The notes beneath the pieces were generated by a model. That model searched no databases. It saw only the letters and a list, made by a program, of their open reading frames with translations, and was not told where the DNA came from. A DNA stretch of 64,000 nt, taken from NCBI RefSeq assembly GCF_033955345.1, contig NZ_CP138332.1, forward strand, positions 2,232,001 to 2,296,000, read 5' to 3'. The stretch is from Sphingobacterium bambusae (GTDB lineage Bacteria > Bacteroidota > Bacteroidia > Sphingobacteriales > Sphingobacteriaceae). Position 1 is the first letter of the stretch. The number at the start of each line of letters is the position of its first letter. Shown here in pieces: positions 55,964 to 64,000 of the stretch. The position numbers and the translations under genes are program-made.

Positions 55964-58028
55964 CAATGAAATCATGATTAAGCATGATGACGAGTACAGC
56001 TTACATAAAGACAAAGAAGCTGTGCGCGCCTATTTCCTGGAATACGTGAATAAAAACACGGTTTTCTTTTACACGCTAAAAGAAAAGATCGACTATTTAA
56101 TAGAAAACAACTATTACATCAATTTCTACGAGTCCTTTACATTCGAAGAGATTGAAAAGGTGTTTAACTTCGTTCACGCGAAAAAATTCCGTTTCCAATC
56201 CTTTATGGCGGCTTTTAAATTTTTCCAAAGTTACGCCTTGCGTGATGACTCTGGAGAAAAATTCTTAGAACGCTACGAAGACCGTGTGGTGGCGGTTGCT
56301 CTTTTCCTAGCACGTAAAGAAGGTGTACAAAAAGCTATCGAGTACGCCGAGATCATGATCAATCAAGAATATCAACCTGCTACCCCGACATTCTTGAACG
56401 CTGGTAAGAAACGTTCTGGAGAGTTGGTATCTTGCTTTTTAGATGAGATTGGTGACAACCTTAACGGTATTGGATATGCTGTAGATTCTGCCATGAAGCT
56501 TTCTTCTATCGGGGGAGGTGTATCGTTCAATATTTCTAAAATACGTGCTCGCGGCGAAGCGATCAAAGGTGTAGAAGGCCGCGCGGGCGGAGTTCTTCCG
56601 ATCATGAAGATCATGGAGGATACCTTCTCGTATGCCAATCAATTGGGCCAACGCCCTGGTGCCGGTGCCGTATACCTTAATATCTTCCATTCAGATATCG
56701 AAGAATTTTTGGATTGTAAAAAAATCAATGTCGATGAGAAAGTGCGCATTAAGTCTCTTTCCATCGGTATCATCGTGCCCGATAAGTTTATGGAACTTGC
56801 GGAAAAAGACGAGGCTTGTTACCTCATCTACCCACACACGGTTATGCAAGAATATGGTCAATATCTGGATGAATTGGATATGGACAAGATGTACGATGAA
56901 TTGATCACCAATCCGAATGTCAAGAAAAAGAGAATCAACGCACGCCACCTATTGGTTCGTATTGCACAAACGCAAAAAGAATCGGGCTATCCATACATCT
57001 TTTTCAAAGAAAACACCAACAAGGCACATGCCTTGAATGGTTTGGGTAAAGTGAAATTCTCCAATCTGTGTACCGAAATCATGCAGGTTTCTGAAGTATC
57101 GGACATCAATATTTATGGGCAGGAAGACACCATCCGTTACGGTATTTCCTGTAATTTGGGTTCGTTGAATATCGCTACAGTGATGGACAACAAACGCATC
57201 AAAGAGACTGTAAAAACGGCGATGCGAACCTTGACCGTGGTAACAGACGTGACCAACATCGATATGGTACCCTCCATTGCAAAAGCAAACAGGGAGCTAC
57301 ACTCGGTTGGTCTTGGGGCTATGAACCTACACGGTTTCTTAGCGAAAAGCTTCATCATGTATGAATCTACAGAGGCATTGGATTTTGCCAACACCTTCTT
57401 CATGATGATGAATTACTATTCGCTAGAAGCATCTATGGAAATTGCCAAAGAAAGAGGCAAAACGTTCACAGGCTTTGAAAAATCTGCCTACGCAGACGGT
57501 TCATATTTTGATCGTTATACAGAACGTGAATACCAACCAACGACCGATAAGGTAAAAGAACTTTTTGAAGGTATCAACATCCCGACAAGCCAAGACTGGG
57601 AAAACCTGAAAGCACAGATTAAAGAGCACGGTATTTACCATGCTTACCGTTTAGCCATTGCGCCAAATCAGTCCACATCCTACATCATGAATGCTACGGC
57701 TTCTGTTATGCCTGTCGTGGATATTATTGAAGTACGCGAATATGGTGATAGTACAACCTATTATCCAATGCCTTATTTGACGAACGACAACTACTTCTAC
57801 TTCAAGTCGGCTTACGATATGGATCAGTTTAAAGTATTGAAATTGATTTCCGTAATACAGCGTCACATTGATCAAGGGGTATCCACCATCCTGCATACCA
57901 ATTCCAAAGATTCTACACGTGATTTAGCTAAATATTACATTTATGCGCACAAAATAGGATTGAAATCATTGTACTACACTCGTACACGGAAATCTACCGT
58001 AGAAGAATGTATTTCTTGTTCAGCATAG
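55923..58028 (+). CDS. nrdE: Class Ib ribonucleotide reductase, α subunit
   Basis: 701 aa from the ATG at 55923 (MIANEVAKNWILLNNE); this start keeps the W-LNNE region conserved in NrdE, whereas the ATG at 55974 would cut it and the TTG at 55899 adds nothing. ATP-cone-poor N terminus as in class Ib; QPATPTFLNAGKKRSGELVS, GGGVSFNISKIRARGEAIKG, NLCTEIMQVSE (active-site Cys), the LHSVGLGAMNLHGFLAK motif, and the C-terminal redox pair in EECISCSA. Reduces ribonucleotides to deoxyribonucleotides together with NrdF. Confidence 0.97.
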   Translation: MIANEVAKNWILLNNEIMIKHDDEYSLHKDKEAVRAYFLEYVNKNTVFFYTLKEKIDYLIENNYYINFYESFTFEEIEKVFNFVHAKKFRFQSFMAAFKFFQSYALRDDSGEKFLERYEDRVVAVALFLARKEGVQKAIEYAEIMINQEYQPATPTFLNAGKKRSGELVSCFLDEIGDNLNGIGYAVDSAMKLSSIGGGVSFNISKIRARGEAIKGVEGRAGGVLPIMKIMEDTFSYANQLGQRPGAGAVYLNIFHSDIEEFLDCKKINVDEKVRIKSLSIGIIVPDKFMELAEKDEACYLIYPHTVMQEYGQYLDELDMDKMYDELITNPNVKKKRINARHLLVRIAQTQKESGYPYIFFKENTNKAHALNGLGKVKFSNLCTEIMQVSEVSDINIYGQEDTIRYGISCNLGSLNIATVMDNKRIKETVKTAMRTLTVVTDVTNIDMVPSIAKANRELHSVGLGAMNLHGFLAKSFIMYESTEALDFANTFFMMMNYYSLEASMEIAKERGKTFTGFEKSAYADGSYFDRYTEREYQPTTDKVKELFEGINIPTSQDWENLKAQIKEHGIYHAYRLAIAPNQSTSYIMNATASVMPVVDIIEVREYGDSTTYYPMPYLTNDNYFYFKSAYDMDQFKVLKLISVIQRHIDQGVSTILHTNSKDSTRDLAKYYIYAHKIGLKSLYYTRTRKSTVEECISCSA

Positions 58029-58097
58029 AACATAGGCATAAAAACGAAATAGTAAACGAATAACGTCAAGCATAAACGTTACGAAGGTAACACACGA

Positions 58098-58139
58098 GAA
58101 GGAGAAACCGATAACAGCAATTATCTACGTTTCTCCTTC
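58098..58139 (+). other. Intercistronic hairpin between nrdE and nrdF
   Basis: GAAGGAGAAAC and GTTTCTCCTTC form a perfect 11-bp stem; inside, GATAA/TTATC extends it. No T-run follows, so it is more likely an mRNA-processing, stability or partial attenuation element than a terminator. It could lower or raise NrdF relative to NrdE. Confidence 0.7.
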
Positions 58140-58189
58140 CGTTTCTTCCCCGAGAACAAGTGTTGTGCGACTCCAAAAAACGAATAAGC

Positions 58190-59176
58190 ATGAGCAAACA
58201 ATTTACCGCCGTAAACTGGAATACACCAGATAACGATTACGTTCTGATGTTCTGGGAACAGAATATCAAACAATTTTGGATCGATACCGAATATATACCA
58301 TCCAAAGATATTGACAGCTGGAAAGGCTTAAGCTGGGACATGAAAGAATGCTACAAAAAGGCATTGGGAGGTTTAACCCTATTGGATACGCTACAAAGCC
58401 ATACGGGAATGCCAAAAATCATCGATCATATCAGTTCTCTACAGAATAAGGCGGTGTTATCGTATATGTGTATGATGGAAGCTATCCACGCAAAATCATA
58501 TTCCACGATCTTTACTACCGTATCCACCACCAACGAGATCAACGATGTATTTGGCTGGGTAAAGGAAAACAAATTCTTGCAATACAAGGCGGCGACCATT
58601 GACAAATACTACCGCGCAATCGATAAAGAGAGCGTAACCGACGAAGAACTGTTCATGGCCTTAGCCGGATCGGTATTATTGGAGTCTTTCCTATTCTATT
58701 CGGGCTTCTTCCTGCCATTATGGTTATGCGGACAGGGACAAATGGTGGCTTCGGCAGATATCATCAAGAAAATCGTTGCGGATGAGTCTATCCACGGAGT
58801 ATTCGTTGGCTTGATCGCTCAAGAGGTATACAGCCGCCTACCAAATAAAGAGGAAGTGAAAGCTCGTTTCTTAAACCTGTTGAACGATCTTTACGAAAAT
58901 GAATTGAAATACACCGAAGAGCTATATACAGTTGTTGGTTTGACTGCTGAAGTAAAAGAATATGTGCGTTACAATGGAAACAAAGCCTTGATGAACCTAG
59001 GCTTTGACCCAATCTTTGAAGTAAAGCAGGTTAACCCTATTGTGTTGAACGGCTTGAATACCGAAACAACACAACACGACTTTTTCTCGAAAAAATCAAC
59101 CAACTACGAGAAAGCTATGGAAATCGTTCATTTAAAAGACGACGATTTCAAGATGGAAGTTGCTATTGAGATTTAA
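58190..59176 (+). CDS. nrdF: Class Ib ribonucleotide reductase, β subunit
   Basis: 328 aa from the ATG at 58190; a TTG at 58160 is rejected. Metal ligands D66 (LTLLDTLQ), E97 and H100 (MMEAIHAKSYS), E165 (LLESFLFYSGF), E199 and H202 (ADESIHGVF). Radical tyrosine Y104 lies in the same spacing to D66, E97 and H100 as in Salmonella NrdF (D67, E98, H101, Y105). It houses the Mn2 or Fe2 tyrosyl radical cofactor made with NrdI. Confidence 0.96.
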   Translation: MSKQFTAVNWNTPDNDYVLMFWEQNIKQFWIDTEYIPSKDIDSWKGLSWDMKECYKKALGGLTLLDTLQSHTGMPKIIDHISSLQNKAVLSYMCMMEAIHAKSYSTIFTTVSTTNEINDVFGWVKENKFLQYKAATIDKYYRAIDKESVTDEELFMALAGSVLLESFLFYSGFFLPLWLCGQGQMVASADIIKKIVADESIHGVFVGLIAQEVYSRLPNKEEVKARFLNLLNDLYENELKYTEELYTVVGLTAEVKEYVRYNGNKALMNLGFDPIFEVKQVNPIVLNGLNTETTQHDFFSKKSTNYEKAMEIVHLKDDDFKMEVAIEI

Positions 59177-59200
59177 CTAATATTTTTTGTATAAAATATA

Positions 59201-59234
59201 AAAGGCTCCGCAAAAAACGGAGCCTTTATCGTTT
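59201..59234 (+). terminator. Terminator of the nrd operon
   Basis: AAAGGCTCCG and CGGAGCCTTT form a 10-bp stem with a 7-nt A-rich loop, followed by ATCGTTTT, 24 bp after the nrdF stop. Confidence 0.85.
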
Positions 59235-59470
59235 TCACAATATCTAGATAGCTGTAGCCAAACAGAATTGAAGACGACTTGTGTTCTTAAAACAAAACAA
59301 GTAAGTCATGCCCTGATATACTATACCCCATCGTCCACCTCAATTTAGCGCTTACTCTTACTGCCGAAAATAACAGCGATGCTCCTGCTTTATGCCCGCG
59401 GCAAGCTAACAAGTTTATATATTAAGTCGTTGGCAACACAAAAAATTAGCTATCTAAGCATACCTCATCG
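59235..59470. other. Gene-free spacer between convergent nrdF and SusD
   Basis: About 240 bp between the two terminators. No ORF, repeat or site that I can support. Confidence 0.6.
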
Positions 59471-59526
59471 CAAAAAGGAAGACGCAGCAATCTACATGTT
59501 ACCATGATAGGAGATTGCTGCGTCTT
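59471..59526 (-). terminator. Terminator of SusC/D pair 3
   Basis: AAGACGCAGCAATCT and AGATTGCTGCGTCTT form a perfect 15-bp stem with an 18-nt loop; on the minus strand CCTTTTTGCG follows. It starts 65 bp after the SusD stop. Confidence 0.88.
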
Positions 59527-59590
59527 GGTTTCTTTTTCTTACTATGAAGAAAAAATATTGGGTATTTTAAATATCCAGCTAGTAATCGAT

Positions 59591-61165
59591 CTAAGGCGCT
59601 TGATAACCTTCGTTTTGGGTAAGTTTCGGATTACGCTGTAATTCATCCATAGAAATTGGGTATACCAGATCGGTTGGTTTAAAAATTGCCCCAGAACCAT
59701 TTGACGCGCCAACTAATGTTTGAAAAGTAACCTGTCCTTTTACCGTTGCTGAAATATTTGGGAACATGCCGGTCCGCAAACAATCGTCCCACATTTTAAA
59801 TTCCAACGGCAGTTCGCGTAGGCGTTCTTTCCACACTTCTTGTACGAATTGATCCACCGACAAGCCTTGCAATTGCGCGGTGATCTGTGCTACCGTTTCA
59901 CCTGTTGTGCTCGCGCGCGCTCTCACTTCAGCCAAATGGCCTGCTGCAGTTGCAACTCCAGTTGCTCTAGCTTTTACTTCCGCCGCGATCAACAAAGCTT
60001 CCGCATAACGATAAATATTACGATCTTTCGTCGAACGACCGGTATTTAATAATGCTTCTTCTTCTACAAATGCCCATACCCCCGCAACAGTACCCCCATT
60101 CCACGTTTTGTCATTCTGTGGATTAGTATACGACCAATGGTAGTACTGATTAGGCTTAATACGCAAATCATCTTCTTCATATATATTCAAAAAACGATTG
60201 GTTGGACCGTAAACACGCTCAAAGATTGTATACTTATCGAAGATAGCGTTAGCTGAGGCTGTAAAACCATACGTTGGCCATGAGCCACCAGGATTAATCA
60301 CCGCATCAAACTCCATAGCATATATGGTTTCGTCCAATAGATCCGAAGTACGCAATTTATTAAAGGCACTATTTTCCGCTAGGTCGGTATTCGGGGTTAA
60401 TGTGTGACCCGACTGAAGGACAATATCAATGTAAGGTACTGCTTCGTCAAATTTGTTTTGCTGCAGGTATACATTAGCCAAAGCCATTGCCGCTACATTT
60501 TTGTTCACACGACGTCCACTACTATTAAAGATTCCTGCAGGCAAGGTTTCCACCGCAGCAATTAAATCGGACTCAATTACTTCATAAACTTCTTCCGGGG
60601 AGCTGCGCGGCAAAAAGAAATCTTGATCTAAGCTTGCGTACTGATCAGTAGACAAAGGTAAACCCCCAAACATTTTTACCATAAAAAAGTAGTTGAAAGC
60701 CCGGAAGAATTTAGCCTCCCCAATTAATGTCGCTTTCGCATCATCAGGCATTGCGATGTTAGGAATATTCTTGATCGCACTATTGGCTATATTAATAGCT
60801 TGAAAAGCAGTACGCCAAATTTCATTTATTCTGTTTGAAACGATGCGCGTATTTTGCTGTCTTGTTAGCAAACGAGAATACTGATTGATCTGCTCTTGCC
60901 CTTCATAGCTATTTTCAAAATAGCCCGTCAACATGACTGGAATTGATGCAAACGGCCCTTGGTATGCACCGTTAGCATTTCCATAAAAAGTTGGTGCACC
61001 CAAACGGTACAACATATTGACGTTTTCTTGCGCTTGCCCCTGCGTTTTGTAGTAGTCGGCTTCACCAACGTCAGTTCTTGGATTTTCGTCTAAAAAATCT
61101 TTACAGGAACTCATGCACAACGTAGTTGATAAACTAAGTCCTAATATGATATATTTAAAATTCAT
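59591..61165 (-). CDS. SusD/RagB-family lipoprotein (pair 3)
   Basis: 524 aa. Signal MNFKYIILGLSLSTTLCMSSC with lipobox, then KDFLDENPRTDVGEADYY, typical of SusD. FFRAFNYFFMVKMFGGLPL (about 150-168), LPRSSPEEVYEVIESDLIAA, YRYAEALLIAAEVKARATG and the C-terminal WKERLRELPLEFKMWDDCLR are conserved family segments. A surface glycan-binding partner of the SusC encoded 24 bp upstream. No enzymes are visible beside this pair, so its substrate is open. Confidence 0.95.
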   Translation of the reverse strand: MNFKYIILGLSLSTTLCMSSCKDFLDENPRTDVGEADYYKTQGQAQENVNMLYRLGAPTFYGNANGAYQGPFASIPVMLTGYFENSYEGQEQINQYSRLLTRQQNTRIVSNRINEIWRTAFQAINIANSAIKNIPNIAMPDDAKATLIGEAKFFRAFNYFFMVKMFGGLPLSTDQYASLDQDFFLPRSSPEEVYEVIESDLIAAVETLPAGIFNSSGRRVNKNVAAMALANVYLQQNKFDEAVPYIDIVLQSGHTLTPNTDLAENSAFNKLRTSDLLDETIYAMEFDAVINPGGSWPTYGFTASANAIFDKYTIFERVYGPTNRFLNIYEEDDLRIKPNQYYHWSYTNPQNDKTWNGGTVAGVWAFVEEEALLNTGRSTKDRNIYRYAEALLIAAEVKARATGVATAAGHLAEVRARASTTGETVAQITAQLQGLSVDQFVQEVWKERLRELPLEFKMWDDCLRTGMFPNISATVKGQVTFQTLVGASNGSGAIFKPTDLVYPISMDELQRNPKLTQNEGYQAP

Positions 61166-61189
61166 CTGTCTTAAGTATTAAATGGTTAA

Positions 61190-64000
61190 TTACAACGTTA
61201 GATTCAAACCGAAAGTGAATGTCTTTGCTCGCGGATAAGAGAAGAACGTCACATTTTGACCGAATTTATTTCCATCACCGGTAGACGTACTTTCAGGATC
61301 ATATCCTTTAAAGTCTTTGGAAGTGATTAACCATGGGTTATTCGCACTAGCATAAACACGCAATCCAGAGATACCCAAACGTTCTGCCCATGATGAGTCG
61401 AACGAATAACCTAGCTGAATCAGGTTAAAACGTAGGAATGAACCATCCACGATCCAAGAAGAATCGATACGCGTATCCTGACCAGCGTGACCACCATTAG
61501 TCAAGAAAATAGCTTGTTGCATTGTGTTTGGATTCGATGGACTATAAGCATCCGTCAAAATTTCGCTCAAACCATTGGTGATACCAAAACGATCGTAAGT
61601 AGAGTGATAGAATTGTTGTAAAGTCTCGACACCATAGACAACCTGCATATCAACCGTCATATCAAAATTCTTATAGTTGAATGTATTGATAAAACTTCCT
61701 GACCAATCTGGAATCCCTTTACCCAAGATTTCCTGATTTGCCGAGCGCTTTGGTCTACCTATTTGTTCCCTGGTAATGTCGCCATTCTCAAAATCTGCCT
61801 CGGTATATATACCCTCGCGACGGTATCCATAGAAACTATTTAAGTTTTCTCCAACACGAATAACACTGTTTGGACCAGATACAAAGCTATTTTGAAGAAT
61901 ATCTGCGTTATTGTTTGCCAATTGAACGACACGATTCTGGTTGTAGTTCATATTGATCGTAGATGTCCATTGGAAATTTTCATTACGAATGGGTGCTCCG
62001 CTGATCATAATATCAAATCCTTTGTTGTTTACCGCACCAATATTCTGTGTTACGAACTCAAATCCAGATGCATTTGGAAGTGGCGCTTGCAAAAGCAAAT
62101 CTGTCGTTCTCCGATTGTAGTAGGAGATATCAAAGTTCAAACGATTTTGAAACAACGCTAATTCGAAACCACCATCGATCGTTGTTGTTTTCTCCCACTT
62201 CAAGTCGTCATTACGTAAATTACCTAAGTAAGATGTTGACACACGCGTACCGCCTAACAGTTGCGTATTGTTAATGGCTCTACCAATGGATTGATAAGGT
62301 GCAATTTCGGAGTTACCGGTGATACCAATGCTACTGCGTAATTTCAGATTGTTTAACCAAGAGACATCTGCTAAGAATGATTCCTTAGATGCGACCCAAG
62401 CCAAACCCATAGATGGGAAGAAGCCGAACTTGTTATTCGCACCGAAGCGAGACGAACCATCATAACGACCTGTAACCGTAGCCGAATATTTATCATTTAA
62501 TGTGTAGGCAGCACGCATAAAGTAAGAATTCATACCCCAACGTTCGTAAGCAGATTGTGGTGCCTGCGGTAAAGAACCAGCCGCCATATTATTCCATTTA
62601 AAGAAATCGTTAGTAAAGCCTTCTGTACGATTCATACTAAATTCGCGCTCCCGCCCTTGCCAAGATAAACCAGCTACCGCATTAATACGATGATTGTTAA
62701 ATTGCTTATTGTAGCTCAAATAGGTTTCTTGTTGCCAGTAGAAGATATCTTCGTTTTCAATCTGTGCCCAACCGTTTGGACGAGAAATATTGTGTAGCAA
62801 TACGGAAGAATAGCCACGGTACTGTCTCCTTTGCTTATCTACACCATATTGGGTTTTCAAATCTAGGCCATCAGCCAAATGGAAAGTCAACGCTGCATTA
62901 CCAAAAATTTGCGTATTGGCGCGCATTCTTTCTTGTAGATCTAAGATAGCAACTGGATTGGACATCCCTTCGAAGCCTAGAACACCATTGACTGTTGATG
63001 AACCAGAAAAACTATATTGTCCGTCTGGCTGATAAACCGGCAACCAAGGCAACATCTCGATCATCGTACGACGTGCCTCTTGCCCACCGCCATCTTCTGG
63101 TGTAAAACGGCCGTAAGTATGGTTCGCCGTTAAGTTTATACTTGTAGAAAGCCAATCTTTCACTTTCGAATCGTAAGCCAATTTACCGTTCACACGCTTG
63201 TTGTAGGTGTTATTCACGACCCCTTGCTGATCGGTATAATTAATGAAAGCACCCACAGAAGATTTTTCATCACCTTGTTGGATATTAAGCTGATGATTTT
63301 GAGAAACAACAGTGCGAGTTGCTTCCCTTTGCCAATCGGTATTATACAATGGATTACCATTGGAATCGAAATAGTTTGGATCATTAAACCAATCTTTACG
63401 ATCCAAAGACCAATTGTATTTATCAGGCATATAACGGTTTTCATTTTCCAAACCTATCATAAATGCTTGTACCCACTCTTCTGCATTCAAGAGATCCATA
63501 TAGCGTTGTGGAGAACTCACACTGGCCGATCCTTGGTAGCTAATAGATCTCGTGCCGTCTTTATTCCCCCGCTTTGTCGTCACAAGGATGACGCCATTCG
63601 CACCGCGAGCACCATAGATGGCCGCAGATGAAGCGTCTTTCAATACTTCCATACGCTCGATATCATTCGGATTTACTAGGTGAAAATTTTCCATCACCAC
63701 GCCATCCACTACATAAAGCGGGCTGGAAGAAGAGTTGATCGAAGCCGTACCACGGATTACTACGCGGTTTGCATACGCACCGGGCTGGCTAGAGTTGGAA
63801 TATACATTCACACCAGCAGCCTGTCCGCGTAGGTTGTCCAAAGCACTAAAGCTTTGATTCTTGATCATATCCTGTCCCTTCACCATAGAAATGGAACCGG
63901 TTACATCCGATTTACGCATGGTTCCATAACCCACGACGACAACGTCATCCAGCAGTTCACTGTTGGAAGTCAATGGAAAGTTTAGGTCTCCCGTACCCAC
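61190..64000 (-). CDS. SusC/RagA-type TonB-dependent transporter (pair 3), N terminus outside window
   Basis: 936 aa seen, cut by the right edge. The visible part starts just before the TonB-box region (LLDDVVVVGYGTMRKSDVTG), so the signal peptide and the carboxypeptidase-like domain lie outside; the GTG at the edge is not a real start. The plug has LRGQAAGVNVYSNSSQPGAY and DASSAAIYGARGANGVILVT; the barrel ends TFTFGLNLTL. It is less similar to the two pectin-locus SusC proteins than they are to each other in plug detail. Operon with SusD pair 3. Confidence 0.95.
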   Translation of the reverse strand: MGTGDLNFPLTSNSELLDDVVVVGYGTMRKSDVTGSISMVKGQDMIKNQSFSALDNLRGQAAGVNVYSNSSQPGAYANRVVIRGTASINSSSSPLYVVDGVVMENFHLVNPNDIERMEVLKDASSAAIYGARGANGVILVTTKRGNKDGTRSISYQGSASVSSPQRYMDLLNAEEWVQAFMIGLENENRYMPDKYNWSLDRKDWFNDPNYFDSNGNPLYNTDWQREATRTVVSQNHQLNIQQGDEKSSVGAFINYTDQQGVVNNTYNKRVNGKLAYDSKVKDWLSTSINLTANHTYGRFTPEDGGGQEARRTMIEMLPWLPVYQPDGQYSFSGSSTVNGVLGFEGMSNPVAILDLQERMRANTQIFGNAALTFHLADGLDLKTQYGVDKQRRQYRGYSSVLLHNISRPNGWAQIENEDIFYWQQETYLSYNKQFNNHRINAVAGLSWQGREREFSMNRTEGFTNDFFKWNNMAAGSLPQAPQSAYERWGMNSYFMRAAYTLNDKYSATVTGRYDGSSRFGANNKFGFFPSMGLAWVASKESFLADVSWLNNLKLRSSIGITGNSEIAPYQSIGRAINNTQLLGGTRVSTSYLGNLRNDDLKWEKTTTIDGGFELALFQNRLNFDISYYNRRTTDLLLQAPLPNASGFEFVTQNIGAVNNKGFDIMISGAPIRNENFQWTSTINMNYNQNRVVQLANNNADILQNSFVSGPNSVIRVGENLNSFYGYRREGIYTEADFENGDITREQIGRPKRSANQEILGKGIPDWSGSFINTFNYKNFDMTVDMQVVYGVETLQQFYHSTYDRFGITNGLSEILTDAYSPSNPNTMQQAIFLTNGGHAGQDTRIDSSWIVDGSFLRFNLIQLGYSFDSSWAERLGISGLRVYASANNPWLITSKDFKGYDPESTSTGDGNKFGQNVTFFSYPRAKTFTFGLNLTL

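Overview
The window comes from a Bacteroidota chromosome, most likely a Sphingobacteriaceae relative (Sphingobacterium/Pedobacter type). The signs are three SusC/SusD pairs, lipoprotein signals followed by -SCxxD/F, no Shine-Dalgarno pattern at most starts, and a textbook Bacteroidota promoter (TTTG-N19-TAnnTTTG) in front of atpD. Genus and species cannot be fixed from what is visible.

Bases 1-28061 are a pectin-type polysaccharide utilisation locus, nearly all on the minus strand. Reading along transcription it holds: a five-gene glycoside hydrolase operon (28061 down to 15913: GH67/GH115-like TIM barrel, MGH1-like six-hairpin glycosidase, GH28, GH95, GH2) with very tight or overlapping junctions; a plus-strand AraC-type regulator (15022-15897); a small secreted DUF3826-like protein; SusC/SusD pair 2; two tandem PL1 pectate lyases; and SusC with the start of SusD of pair 1, cut by the window edge. 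SusC/D would bind and import oligosaccharides, PL1 and GH28 would cut the galacturonan backbone, and GH95, GH2 and the other hydrolases would trim side chains. An AT-rich motif recurs upstream of several of these units and is a candidate operator for the AraC protein.

Bases 28447-32480 hold a small membrane coiled-coil protein and a two-gene M14 carboxypeptidase operon, one member of which lacks the zinc-ligand glutamate. Bases 32867-34698 are atpD-atpC. Bases 35151-50152 are a complete branched-chain amino acid cluster: ilvE, ilvD, ilvB, a four-helix-bundle (23S IVS-type) gene, ilvN, a DinB-like gene, ilvC, leuC, leuD, a ModF-like twin ABC ATPase, leuB, leuA and ilvA. Most of its internal junctions carry a related T-rich low-complexity element ending 3-9 nt before the next start codon.

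Bases 50227-54851 hold an S41 lipoprotein protease, a DUF2911 protein and an S9 peptidase. Bases 55286-59176 are a class Ib ribonucleotide reductase operon (nrdH-like, nrdI, nrdE, nrdF). Bases 59591-64000 are a third SusD/SusC pair, with SusC cut by the window end.

The most unusual structure lies at 7760-8137, between the terminator of SusC/D pair 2 and the pectate lyase operon. It is a non-coding array of about 18 degenerate units in exact 21-bp register without indels. Each unit is a near-palindrome ATTGY-N6-RCAAT followed by a variable 5-bp linker. I know of no described element of this kind. The second candidate is the family of A-rich/T-rich imperfect inverted repeats at gene junctions, one of which encloses the four-helix-bundle gene.
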